From UBA1306 sp964396415 (GTDB lineage Bacteria > Spirochaetota > Spirochaetia > Treponematales > Rectinemataceae), in assembly GCA_964396415.1 (NCBI GenBank), contig CAYNFM010000001.1:62001-126000 (forward strand): 64,000 nt of DNA, given 5' to 3'. This document shows, piece by piece, positions 41,784 through 50,624 of this stretch. A program made the translations under genes and the position numbers. Under the pieces are notes generated by a model that was given only the letters and a program-made list of their open reading frames with translations, searched no databases and was not told where the DNA came from. The stretch's first letter is position 1; every line of letters starts with the position of its first letter.

Positions 41784-43871
41784 ATGGCTGACACTCAGCG
41801 CCTCGTACGCAACAATCTCGTGGGCAATCCGTCCGACCTGGCCGTAGCCGTGAGCGCGGTGGCGGTCGTCCTCATGATAATCATACCGGTCCCCTCGGTG
41901 CTCCTGGACGCCCTCCTAGCCTTCAACCTTACCGGGGCCATCCTAATACTCCTCATCGTGCTCTTCACGAAAAAGGCGACGGAATTCTCGATTTTCCCGA
42001 CGATGCTCCTCATCACGACGGTATTCGGCCTCGCCCTCAACATCTCGACGATGCGCCTCATACTTTCCATGGGCGCCAAATTCGACGTCAAGATGATACG
42101 GGCCTTCGCGTCCTTCGTCGTGGGCGCGGGCGGCGCCGACGGCCTGGTGATCGGCTTCATCATCTTCCTCGTCATCATCGCCGTGCAGGTGATGGTGATC
42201 ACGAAAGGCGCGACGCGCATCGCCGAGGTCGCCGCCCGCTTCACCCTGGACGGACTGCCCGGCAAGCAGATGTCCATAGACGCGGAATACAATTCGGGGG
42301 CGATCACGGAGGAGGAGGCGATACGCCGAAAGGGCGAGGTCCAGCGCGAGGTCGACTTCTACGGCCAGATGGACGGCGCCTCAAAATTCATCTCGGGCAA
42401 CGTCAAGGCGGGGATACTCATCACCGTCATCAACTTCGTCGGCGGCTTCGTGATAGGAATGGTCCTCCATCACGAGGACTTCAATACGGCGATCACGACC
42501 TACACGCTCCTCACGATAGGCGACGGCCTCATCTCCCAGATCCCGGCCCTCCTCGTCTCCGTGGCGACCGGCATCATAGTCACGAGGGCGAACTCGGAGG
42601 GAACCTTCGGCAACGACGTCACGAAGCAATTCTCGCAGAACGCGAGAGTCTACCTCGTCGGAGCCTCCGTCCTGGCGATAATGGCCGTCCTCCCCGGCTT
42701 CCCCTGGTACGTGCTCATCCCCATGGCGGCCATGCTCGCCCTCATCGGCGTCAGGCTGGCCCGAAAGCAGGTGGCCGACGCCGACCGGGCCAAGACGGCG
42801 GCCGCGGGCAAGAAGAAGGCCGATGTTCCCGCCGACCTCTCTCCCGTCGTTCCCCTCGATCCCATCAGTCTCGAGCTCGGCTACGGCCTCATCCCCCTGG
42901 TGGACAAGGACAAGGGCGCCGATCTTCTCGAGCGCATTACGCGCATACGCAAGGAGAGCGCTCTCGACATGGGGCTGGTGGTTCCGCGAATCAGGATCAT
43001 CGACAACATGAGGCTGGAGCCGTCGGAGTATTGCTTCAAGATCCGCGGCGTCCAGGTCGGCCGCGGCATCATACGGCTGGGCTACTACCTGGCGATAAAC
43101 CCGGGGGGAGTCACCGAGGACATACCCGGCGAGAAGACGCGGGACCCGACCTTCGGCCTGCCCGCCCTCTGGATAGCCGAGGAGCAGCGCGACAGGACCG
43201 AAAGGGCGGGCTATACCGTCGTCGACGCGCCCAGCATCGTCGCGACCCACCTTACGGACATAATCAAGAGACACGCCTCGGAGATACTCGGCAGGCAGGA
43301 GGTCCAGTCCATCCTCGACGCGCTCAAGAAGGATTATCCGGCCGTCGTCGAGGACACGACCAAGCGCCTGAGCCTGGGCGAGACGCAGAAGGTGCTGCAG
43401 GCCCTCCTGCGCGAGCAGGTGTCGGTCCGGAACATGGTGGTCATCCTCGAGACTCTCGCCGACTACGCCGGCGTGACCAAGGATCCGGTCTTCCTGGCCG
43501 AAAAATGCCGGCAGGCGCTCGGCAGGCAGATATGCCTGCAATACGCGGATCAGGATCGGACGCTTCGCGTGCTCACCATCGATTCCGCGCTCGAGCAAAA
43601 GATAATCGACAGCAGGGTCGATACCCCGGGCGGAGTCGTCGCCGCCCTCGAGCCCGCCGCCCAGCGGCAATGGATAAAGGCCCTCACTCGCGCCGTGTCG
43701 GCGGTACAGCAGAAGGGCTGGGTCCCCATCGTACTGTGCTCGGAGGGCGCCCGCGCCCTCGTAAAGGCCAGCACCGAGAGGGAGCTGCCCGACCTCGTCG
43801 TCCTCTCGGTCCCGGAAATAGTGGCCGACGCTCGAGTAGAGGCCGTCGGCGAGATAAAAGTGGAAGGTTAG
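41784..43871 (+). CDS. flhA: Flagellar export gate protein FlhA
   Basis: 695 residues: about eight transmembrane helices in the first 330 residues, with the FHIPEP region (GLPGKQMSIDAEYNSGAIT), then the cytoplasmic domain that docks export chaperones. GGAGG precedes ATG 41784. Uses proton motive force with FliPQR/FlhB. Confidence 0.97.
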   Translation: MADTQRLVRNNLVGNPSDLAVAVSAVAVVLMIIIPVPSVLLDALLAFNLTGAILILLIVLFTKKATEFSIFPTMLLITTVFGLALNISTMRLILSMGAKFDVKMIRAFASFVVGAGGADGLVIGFIIFLVIIAVQVMVITKGATRIAEVAARFTLDGLPGKQMSIDAEYNSGAITEEEAIRRKGEVQREVDFYGQMDGASKFISGNVKAGILITVINFVGGFVIGMVLHHEDFNTAITTYTLLTIGDGLISQIPALLVSVATGIIVTRANSEGTFGNDVTKQFSQNARVYLVGASVLAIMAVLPGFPWYVLIPMAAMLALIGVRLARKQVADADRAKTAAAGKKKADVPADLSPVVPLDPISLELGYGLIPLVDKDKGADLLERITRIRKESALDMGLVVPRIRIIDNMRLEPSEYCFKIRGVQVGRGIIRLGYYLAINPGGVTEDIPGEKTRDPTFGLPALWIAEEQRDRTERAGYTVVDAPSIVATHLTDIIKRHASEILGRQEVQSILDALKKDYPAVVEDTTKRLSLGETQKVLQALLREQVSVRNMVVILETLADYAGVTKDPVFLAEKCRQALGRQICLQYADQDRTLRVLTIDSALEQKIIDSRVDTPGGVVAALEPAAQRQWIKALTRAVSAVQQKGWVPIVLCSEGARALVKASTERELPDLVVLSVPEIVADARVEAVGEIKVEG

Positions 43872-43874
43872 GCG

Positions 43875-45152
43875 ATGCAGTATTTCACCGAACTGGCTTC
43901 CTCGCACCGCGAGGCGCTCGACGTGATCAGGGCGAAGTACGGCGACTCGGCCCAGGTGCTGTCGCACAAGACGGTAAGGATGGGAGGCTTCTTCGGGCTC
44001 TTCGCGAGGGAGGGCGTCGAGGTGACGGGCTACATCCGGCCCGAGCGCGCGGCCGAGGCGAAAAGCGCGCCCAAGCCTGACTTCGAGGAGGAGAAGCGCA
44101 AGATCCTCGCCCAGGCCAAGGCCGATCAGGCCCTCCAGCAGGTGCTCGCCGAGATAAAAGGGATCAGGGACAGGCTCGACGAAAGGCCCGCGGCGGCGAC
44201 CGAGGCCGACGACCACGAGACGATACGCCGCATCGACGCCCTCCTCGCCCTCAACGATTTCTCCGAATCCTTCCGGAGGGAGGCTGTCGCCCGCCTCCGC
44301 CGCGACTTCTCGCTCGAGGCCCTGGGCGACGTCGAGGAAGTCGAGTCCGCCGCCCTGGAATGGGTGGGTGATTCGATCCGCCTGTGGCTCGGGCCGGAGG
44401 AACAGCCTTCCCAATGGGCGACGCCCGATAGGAGAGGGCCCAGGATCCTCGCCCTCGTCGGGCCGACGGGGGTGGGCAAGACCACGACGATAGCCAAGCT
44501 CGCGGCCATCCATGCCGTAGGCATCGGCGGGGGAAGGCCCCAATCGGTCAGGATGATCACCATCGACAACTACCGCATCGGCGCGCGCCAGCAGATCGAG
44601 ACCTACGGAGACATCATGGGCGTCCCGGTCTCCTGCGTCGAGACGGCCGAGGACCTCCGCAAGACGATCGCGATGCATTCGGACGCTGACCTCGTCCTCG
44701 TCGATACCGTGGGCAAGAGTCCCAGGGACGCGGTACGACTCGCCGAGATGCAGCGCGTCCTCGCCGCCTGCGGGCCCAAGGCCGAGACCCATTTGGCGCT
44801 TTCCGCCACGACCAAGGCGAGCGACATGGTCCAGATAATGCGTCAGTTCGAGCCCTTCGACTACAAGGCCGTAGTCATCACCAAGCTCGACGAGACCAAT
44901 AGGATCGGCAACGCCGTCTCCGCGCTCGCCGAGCGAGGGAAGAGCGTCTCCTATATCACGAACGGCCAGTCGGTGCCGCAGAACATCGAGCGCGCGCGCG
45001 TGACGCGCCTTTTGATGAACCTGGAAGGTTTTAGGGTCGACCGTCCGCGCCTCGAGGCGCGCTACGGCGAAGAACCGGAGGAATCCGAGGCCGAGCGGCC
45101 GCTCGACCGAGCAAGCGGGCCGCGCGGAGGCCCTCGAGAGGATTGGAGTTGA
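43875..45152 (+). CDS. flhF: SRP-type GTPase FlhF
   Basis: 425 residues. A basic/coiled N-terminal part (YFTELASSHREALDVIRAKYG) and an NG domain with P-loop LVGPTGVGKTTTIAKLAA and a DTVGKSPRD motif. Sets flagellar position and number; in spirochaetes, placement at the poles. Starts 3 bp after flhA. The C-terminal tail is Glu/Arg-rich. flhG follows at once. Confidence 0.95.
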   Translation: MQYFTELASSHREALDVIRAKYGDSAQVLSHKTVRMGGFFGLFAREGVEVTGYIRPERAAEAKSAPKPDFEEEKRKILAQAKADQALQQVLAEIKGIRDRLDERPAAATEADDHETIRRIDALLALNDFSESFRREAVARLRRDFSLEALGDVEEVESAALEWVGDSIRLWLGPEEQPSQWATPDRRGPRILALVGPTGVGKTTTIAKLAAIHAVGIGGGRPQSVRMITIDNYRIGARQQIETYGDIMGVPVSCVETAEDLRKTIAMHSDADLVLVDTVGKSPRDAVRLAEMQRVLAACGPKAETHLALSATTKASDMVQIMRQFEPFDYKAVVITKLDETNRIGNAVSALAERGKSVSYITNGQSVPQNIERARVTRLLMNLEGFRVDRPRLEARYGEEPEESEAERPLDRASGPRGGPREDWS

Positions 45153-45154
45153 AA

Positions 45155-46045
45155 ATGGAAGATCAGGCGCAAGCGCTTCGCGAGATCATGGGCAAAAGAC
45201 CGCCGGCAAGCGAGAAGCGCGATGCCGCCTCGCCCGAGCGCGGGAAGAAGACGCGGATCATCGCCGTCGCCTCCGGCAAGGGGGGCGTCGGGAAGACGAA
45301 CGTCTCGGTGAACCTGGCCATCGCCTACGCCAAAACGGGCAAGAAAGTGATCGTGATGGACGCCGATCTCGGGCTCGCGAACGTCAACGTCATGCTCAAC
45401 ATGATTCCCAAGTACAACCTTTACCACGTGATCCGCAAGCAAAAGACCATGCGCGAGATCATCCTGGACACGGAATACGGGATCCAGATCGTCGCCGGAG
45501 CCTCGGGCTTCTCGAAGATCGCCAACCTGACCGACGAGGAGAGGCGGAGCTTCATCGGCGAGCTGTATACCCTTTCCCAGGCCGACATCATCATCATAGA
45601 CACGGCGGCCGGCGTTTCCGCCAACGTCCTCGGCTTCGTCGCCGCGGCCGACGACGCGATCATCGTGACCACTCCAGAGCCGACGGCGATCACCGACGCC
45701 TACGGCATAATCAAGATCATCGCCACCGAGATCGACAATCTCAATATCGGCCTCAAGCTGGTCGTGAACCGGGTGAGGACCGTCACGGAAGGCAGGCGCG
45801 TGGCCGAGAGGATCATCAATATCTCCAGCCAGTTCCTCAACCTCAAAGTCGAGTACCTCGGCTGCATATACGACGATCCCATCGTGCCCGCCTCGGTGCT
45901 GCGGCAGAAGCCCTTCATCGTGCAGGATCCCAGGTCCAAGGCGGCGATATCGGTCGCGCACCTGGTCGGCCGCATCGAAAAGACGGATTTCGCGGGCGAT
46001 CCCGGGATCGGGCGTTTCATCAAGAAGCTGTTCGGCAAGGATTGA
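45155..46045 (+). CDS. flhG: MinD-like ATPase FlhG
   Basis: 296 residues. Deviant Walker A VASGKGGVGKTNVSVNLA, Walker B VIVMDADLGLANVN and switch IIIDTAAGVS. N-terminal QAQALREIMG resembles the DQA(E/x)LR motif by which FlhG stimulates FlhF. ATG 45155 has GGAG 6 bp upstream; earlier TTG codons overlap flhF. Controls flagellar number. Confidence 0.95.
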   Translation: MEDQAQALREIMGKRPPASEKRDAASPERGKKTRIIAVASGKGGVGKTNVSVNLAIAYAKTGKKVIVMDADLGLANVNVMLNMIPKYNLYHVIRKQKTMREIILDTEYGIQIVAGASGFSKIANLTDEERRSFIGELYTLSQADIIIIDTAAGVSANVLGFVAAADDAIIVTTPEPTAITDAYGIIKIIATEIDNLNIGLKLVVNRVRTVTEGRRVAERIINISSQFLNLKVEYLGCIYDDPIVPASVLRQKPFIVQDPRSKAAISVAHLVGRIEKTDFAGDPGIGRFIKKLFGKD

Positions 46046-46090
46046 GCCCGCGGCGGCCTGGCCTCGCGCGTCTCGGGCGAAGGCCCGAAC

Positions 46091-46126
46091 TTGACGAGGG
46101 TCGGGATTTCAGCCTAATCTTAGGCT
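46091..46126 (+). promoter_or_regulatory. Promoter-like site with palindrome before the fliA pair
   Basis: TTGACG (46091-46096) and, 18 bp on, TAATCT (46115-46120), a weak -10. It lies within the perfect palindrome AGCCTAA-TC-TTAGGCT (46111-46126), which could be an operator or an RNA hairpin just before AAGGAGGG. Confidence 0.45.
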
Positions 46127-46147
46127 CAAAAGGAGGGAGCGGAGACG

Positions 46148-46891
46148 GTGGACAAGGACCTGCGTGCCTCGCTCGTCGCCGCCTGCTCGGCGGCCGCGCT
46201 CTCCGCGCTGATCGGCCTTTTCGCCGGGGTCGGATTCGGCACTCTGATATTCCGCGCGCTCCTTTGCGCCATACTCATCGGCGTCGCGGTCTATGGCGGA
46301 ATCCTCCTGCTTCGAAATCTGCTTCCCGGGATCCTGACCGAAGGCGACGAGGTCGAGGACTTCGACGCCTTGAGCGGCGGCGACGAAAAGGGCGCGAACA
46401 TCGATATCGTCTTGCCGGGCGAGGCGGCGAGCTCGGCTTCCTTCGCAGGGCCCGAGGAGATTACGAGATACGCCGCCGAAGGTCGCTCGGGGGGGGGCTT
46501 CGATCGAGCCGGGCCCGGCGGCGGAAGGCCGGATCTCGACGAGACGGCGACGGAGCTGACGCCCGTGGACGAGACGAGCCTCCTCGATCCCGACGACGGC
46601 GAAGGCCGAGGCGCCGCCGCGATCCCCATCAATCCGGGCTACGACAGGGCTCTCCGTCCTTCCGCCGGCTTCGAAGACCTCGACGTCCTGCCCGATCTGG
46701 AAGGCTTCAGCGATGCCTTCACGGCATCCGAATTCTCGTCGGGGGGCTCGTCCGACGCGGTCGGCCCGATGAACCCGATGAAAGGCGGCAGTCAGGGCCT
46801 ATCGGGATCGAAGGCCGGACCGGAAGGCCTCGACCCCGCCTCCCTAGCTCAAGCGGTGCGAACAATCCTCAAACGTGACCAGAAAGGGTAA
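46148..46891 (+). CDS. Membrane protein of unknown function between flhG and fliA
   Basis: 247 residues: two adjacent transmembrane helices (about 8-58) with a short loop, then a long acidic, Gly/Ser-rich, probably disordered cytoplasmic tail ending ASLAQAVRTILKRDQKG. GTG 46148 has AGGAGGGAGCGGAG upstream. A second frame (46042-46878) also stays open, but it is Arg-rich and lacks a start site. Spirochaetes have a membrane protein at this position (from memory); function unknown. Fourteen base pairs or fewer separate it from fliA, so co-expression is likely. Confidence 0.75.
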   Translation: MDKDLRASLVAACSAAALSALIGLFAGVGFGTLIFRALLCAILIGVAVYGGILLLRNLLPGILTEGDEVEDFDALSGGDEKGANIDIVLPGEAASSASFAGPEEITRYAAEGRSGGGFDRAGPGGGRPDLDETATELTPVDETSLLDPDDGEGRGAAAIPINPGYDRALRPSAGFEDLDVLPDLEGFSDAFTASEFSSGGSSDAVGPMNPMKGGSQGLSGSKAGPEGLDPASLAQAVRTILKRDQKG

Positions 46892-46897
46892 GGAAAA

Positions 46898-47686
46898 ATG
46901 ACCGAGAACCCGCTTCAGCGGATGACGGAAGACGAACTCTGGTCCCTCTACAAGGCGAAGAAGGAGTCCGCTATCAGGGATGCCTTCATTCGGCAGTACG
47001 CTCCGCTCGTAAAGTACGTGGCCGGGAAGGTAGCGGCGAGCATGCCCAACACCGTGGAGTTCGAGGATCTCGTGGGCTTCGGGGTATTCGGCCTTCTCGA
47101 TGCCATAGAGAAATTCGATCCCGATAAGAACGTCAAATTCAAGACCTACGCCGTCACGCGCATCCGCGGGGCGATCTTCGACGAGCTTCGCTCCATCGAT
47201 TGGGTGCCTCGGTCCGTGCGCCAGAAGACCAAGGAGATCGAGGACGCCGTGGTGAGCCTCGAGTCCAAGCTCGGAAGGCCGGCCTCGGATCAGGAGATCG
47301 CCTCGTCGATGGGCGTCTCCGAGGACGAGTTCCTAAAGACCATGCTCAAGATCTCGAGCACTTCCGTCCTCTCCCTCAACGACGTCTGGTACTCGGGCGA
47401 CGAGGCGGACAAGATCTCCATCGGCGAGAGCATCGAGTCGCCCTCGAGCATGAATCCCGACGCGACGGTCGAGAGGGAAGAGGTCAAGCGCGTCATCGTC
47501 CAGGCCATCAACGAGTTGCCGGAGAAGGAGAAGAAGGTTCTCGTGCTCTATTATTACGAGGACCTGACTCTCAAGGAGATCGGGCAGGTGCTCGAAGTGA
47601 CCGAATCGCGCGTGAGCCAGCTGCATACGAAGGCCATCCTCCGCCTTCGCGCCAAGCTCACCAACCTGCGCAAGGGAATCCTATAA
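46898..47686 (+). CDS. fliA: Flagellar sigma factor FliA/WhiG (sigma-28)
   Basis: 262 residues. Region 2 (EFEDLVGFGVFGLLDAIEKF, RIRGAIFDELRSIDWVPRS) and region 4 (LTLKEIGQVLEVTESRVSQL) are of the FliA/WhiG group. It directs late flagellar genes from TAAA-N15-GCCGATAA promoters; such sites occur before fliL and flgB here. An anti-sigma FlgM gene was not seen. AAGG lies 7 bp before the ATG. Confidence 0.96.
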   Translation: MTENPLQRMTEDELWSLYKAKKESAIRDAFIRQYAPLVKYVAGKVAASMPNTVEFEDLVGFGVFGLLDAIEKFDPDKNVKFKTYAVTRIRGAIFDELRSIDWVPRSVRQKTKEIEDAVVSLESKLGRPASDQEIASSMGVSEDEFLKTMLKISSTSVLSLNDVWYSGDEADKISIGESIESPSSMNPDATVEREEVKRVIVQAINELPEKEKKVLVLYYYEDLTLKEIGQVLEVTESRVSQLHTKAILRLRAKLTNLRKGIL

Positions 47687-47690
47687 AGCC

Positions 47691-49676
47691 ATGGCCGCGA
47701 CTCTGGGCCTGCACGAGATAGCCGGGCTCATGCGGCGCTACCTGGATGAAGACGGCGCCAAGAAATCCCTCGTGGTCGAGGGACGTTCCGTGGAGGAGGC
47801 CCTCGCCGACGCCGCCGTGCAGCTCGGCGTGCCTTTGAAGAATCTCGAATTCGAAGTCATAGAGAAGGGAAACCCCGGAATCCTGGGCGCTGGGCGAAGG
47901 AATTGGCGGGTTCGCGCCTATCCGGTCGCGGCCAAACGCGAGGTTCAAATGCCCGCCGAGCGCGACACGGCCGAATACTTCGTCGATTCGGCTCCCGTCG
48001 TGGAGGAAAGGAACGTCGATGGAGAGTGCTTCGTCCGGCTCTCCCCCGACGGGGCCCTCCTCAAGGTAAGCGCGCCCCAGGGCAGGGGCAAGCGCGTCAC
48101 CGAGCGCCAGGCCTACGACAAGCTCCTATCGAGGGCGGTGAGGGCCTACGACGAGGCCCTCGTAATGGAAGTGGTCAGGCAGGCCTCGAGCGATTACGTC
48201 CGAGTGGGAGACTACATCTCGAACCCCGCCAATGACGCGCTGATCACGGTGGAGGTCACCGACCAGGAGATGAAGGGCTTCGTCATCCTGACGCCGCCAG
48301 GACCGGGCGGATCCGATCTCTCCAAGGACGCCATCCTCGCATTCCTCCGCAACAACCGGGTTATCCACGGCGTATCGGAAGCGATCCTCCAGGAGCTCGA
48401 GGATAAGCCTCGCTACCGCGAGCCCGTCTTGGCCGCGGAGGGCTCCAGGCCGCAAAACGGCCGCGATTCCTACGTCCAGTACAATTTCGAGACCGACAAG
48501 AATAGGCATCAGCTCAAGGAGGCGGCCGACGGAAGGGTCAACTTCAAGGAGCTCGGCCTCATCCAGAACGTGGTCGCGGGGCAGCCTCTCGCCCGCAAGA
48601 TTCCGCCGGAGCCCGGTCAGCCGGGGCGGACCGTCACCGGCAAAGTCATACCGGCCCGGAACGGCAAGGACATGCCGACGCCCTTGGGCCGCAACGTCCA
48701 CATGGCCGACGATGGAGCCACCCTCATCGCGGATATAAACGGCCTCGTTACTTTCATCGGCGGCAAGATCAACGTCGAGGAGATCTTCACCGTCCCCGGG
48801 GACGTCGATCTCAAGACGGGGAACGTGATGTTCCTGGGGACGGTAATCGTGCAGGGCAACGTCGAGGACGGCTTCTCGGTCAAGGCATCGGGCAACATCG
48901 AGGTCCGAGGCTCGGTGGGCAAGTGCGAGATCATCGCCGAGGGCGATATAATCATCCACCAGGGCATAGCCGGCAAGGGCGGCGGCATCATGCAGGCCGG
49001 CAAGAACATCTGGAGCAAGTTCATCGAGAATACCACGGTCGAGGCGGGCGAGAACGTCATCGTCTCCGACGGCCTGATCAATACCACCATCGTCGCGAAC
49101 AAGAAGATCATCTGCCAGGGGAAGAGGGCGGCGATCGTAGGCGGCAAGTACCGCGCCTGCGAGGAGATAAACGCGAAGACCCTCGGGTCTCCAGTGGGCG
49201 GGACCGAGACCATCCTCGAGGTGGGCTACGACCCGAAGAGCAAGGAGAAGATGGACGGCCTCCAGTCCCAGGCGCTGCAGATCAAGCGGCAGGCGGAGGA
49301 GCTCGACAAGAACATCGCGACGCTCAATGCGACCAAGAAGCAAAGGAAGGTCCTTCCCGAGGATAAGGAAGCCCTCCTCCAGGATTATATACTCCGCCGC
49401 GAGGAACTGGTCGCCGAGGTGCGCGGACTGGCCAAGGAAATCGAGGCGATCCAGGCCTATCTCAACGGACTCAAGACCAAGGGCAGGATCAGCGCATCGG
49501 GCCGCGTATACCCAGGCGTCAAGCTGGTAATCAAGGACGTACGAGAGGATATAAAGACCGAGCAGAAGGCCATTACCTTCTATCTCGAGAACCAGATGAT
49601 ACGAACGACTCGCTACGAAGAGCCCGAGGACGATATCCTCAAGAAGGGGCCGCCCGATGCCCATAAGGCCGATTGA
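47691..49676 (+). CDS. FapA/DUF342 protein with Jag-N domain
   Basis: 661 residues. Residues 20-90 form a Jag-N (KhpB N-terminal) domain: VEGRSVEEALADAAVQLGVP and NPGILGAGRRNWRVRA. Residues 180-640 are DUF342 (FapA): a beta-helix of alternating Gly turns (GDVDLKTGNVMFLGTVIVQG) and a coiled coil (about 520-590). It follows fliA by 4 bp. FapA-like proteins occur next to motility genes in several phyla, but their role is unknown. The Jag-N domain occurs in RNA-binding proteins and suggests an RNA-linked or membrane-tethering task. Confidence 0.85.
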   Translation: MAATLGLHEIAGLMRRYLDEDGAKKSLVVEGRSVEEALADAAVQLGVPLKNLEFEVIEKGNPGILGAGRRNWRVRAYPVAAKREVQMPAERDTAEYFVDSAPVVEERNVDGECFVRLSPDGALLKVSAPQGRGKRVTERQAYDKLLSRAVRAYDEALVMEVVRQASSDYVRVGDYISNPANDALITVEVTDQEMKGFVILTPPGPGGSDLSKDAILAFLRNNRVIHGVSEAILQELEDKPRYREPVLAAEGSRPQNGRDSYVQYNFETDKNRHQLKEAADGRVNFKELGLIQNVVAGQPLARKIPPEPGQPGRTVTGKVIPARNGKDMPTPLGRNVHMADDGATLIADINGLVTFIGGKINVEEIFTVPGDVDLKTGNVMFLGTVIVQGNVEDGFSVKASGNIEVRGSVGKCEIIAEGDIIIHQGIAGKGGGIMQAGKNIWSKFIENTTVEAGENVIVSDGLINTTIVANKKIICQGKRAAIVGGKYRACEEINAKTLGSPVGGTETILEVGYDPKSKEKMDGLQSQALQIKRQAEELDKNIATLNATKKQRKVLPEDKEALLQDYILRREELVAEVRGLAKEIEAIQAYLNGLKTKGRISASGRVYPGVKLVIKDVREDIKTEQKAITFYLENQMIRTTRYEEPEDDILKKGPPDAHKAD

Positions 49677-49995
49677 CCTCCAGACGCTCCTGATGCAGAT
49701 GTCCCAGGTGGGGCGCGACCAGGCCATAGAGAAGGACGGTCCGGCCCTGCAGAGCGCCATGCAGGGGGCGGCGGCCCAGAAGAAGGAGATGGAGGCGAAG
49801 GAAGCGGTACGTCGACCCGAGGAGCCCAAGGATGGCGCCGGGGCCGTCAGGGAGCGCCCGGGCCGTTCCCGAGCCCAAGGGGGAAGGAACGCCCAGGACG
49901 GCGAGGAGGGCGCGGATGACGAGGACGGGGAAAGAACCCCGGAGGAGGTCGTGCGCGATCCCTCCCTCGGAAACCGCGTAGATCTTTCAGGATGA
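49657..49995 (+). CDS. Small acidic protein of unknown function
   Basis: 112 residues. The first 45 are likely helical (RPIDLQTLLMQMSQVGRD), the rest highly charged and probably disordered. Overlaps the FapA-like gene by 20 bp and the next gene by 4 bp, so it is translated in series. No family recognised; similar small proteins stand in this place in treponemes (recollection, not tested). Confidence 0.65.
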   Translation: MPIRPIDLQTLLMQMSQVGRDQAIEKDGPALQSAMQGAAAQKKEMEAKEAVRRPEEPKDGAGAVRERPGRSRAQGGRNAQDGEEGADDEDGERTPEEVVRDPSLGNRVDLSG

Positions 49996-50624
49996 GCCCG
50001 ATCGCCCAATTCTTCCTTTTGGCCTCGATCGAAGTGGCTGGGCTTTTTGCCGTCTGGTTCGTCATAAGGACGAAAGTCAGGCGATACCTCGAGCTCGATA
50101 GCCTTCTCGCCGGCGTGCGCGACGAGGCTCGGGCCCTCGTCATGGAGCTCAACGAGACCGCCGACCGCAACGTCTCCCTCGTCGAGGACAGGATGGTCGC
50201 CTTGCGAGAGCTGCTCGACGAAGCGGACCGGCGCATCATCGTCGGGAAGAGGGAGCTCGCTACGAGGGAAAACGAGCGCGAGATATACGCCAAGCTGAAC
50301 AGGCGCCGACCGATAGTGCCCGAGCCGGCCGACGCGCTTTCCTCCGAGCCGGCGAGGCTCCCGCCGGCCGAAACGACCGTCCCGCGCGAGCCGGCCTCGC
50401 AGGAGTCCACGGCGCGCGAGCCGGCCTCGCGTGAACCGGAGATCAGGGTTCCCGGCCCCAGCGTCGTTCCCGGAAAGACGAAGCGCGAGGAAGCCCTCGA
50501 CCTCCATAGGCGCGGTTTTTCGGCCGACCTCATCGCAGCCAGGACCGGGGCGACCGTCGCCGAGATCGAGCTCCTCGTCGGTATCGAGGAAAGGCGCTCC
50601 GCCGGTCGGGGAAGCGAGCCCTGA
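49992..50624 (+). CDS. Membrane-anchored coiled-coil protein with C-terminal HTH-like motif
   Basis: 210 residues: transmembrane helix (about 5-25), coiled coil (about 35-100), a Pro/Glu/Ser-rich linker with repeated REPAS units, and a C-terminal helix pair KREEALDLHRRGFSADLIAARTG resembling the DUF6115-type end found on Firmicutes membrane proteins near motility genes. Its ATGA overlap with the upstream gene and single-base overlap with the Hsp70 gene suggest one operon. Function unknown. Confidence 0.65.
   Translation: MSPIAQFFLLASIEVAGLFAVWFVIRTKVRRYLELDSLLAGVRDEARALVMELNETADRNVSLVEDRMVALRELLDEADRRIIVGKRELATRENEREIYAKLNRRRPIVPEPADALSSEPARLPPAETTVPREPASQESTAREPASREPEIRVPGPSVVPGKTKREEALDLHRRGFSADLIAARTGATVAEIELLVGIEERRSAGRGSEP

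Noticed and set aside
42381..44792. 803-codon open frame on the minus strand opposite flhA/flhF
   Set aside because: GC-rich shadow: composition is Arg/Asp/Gly/Leu-rich without any domain, and the plus strand carries two certain genes. Similar long antisense frames at 24350-26482 and 48126-50507 were dropped for the same reason.
46042..46878. Alternative frame to the membrane protein before fliA
   Set aside because: Strongly Arg-rich, no ribosome site; the competing frame has transmembrane helices and AGGAGGG.
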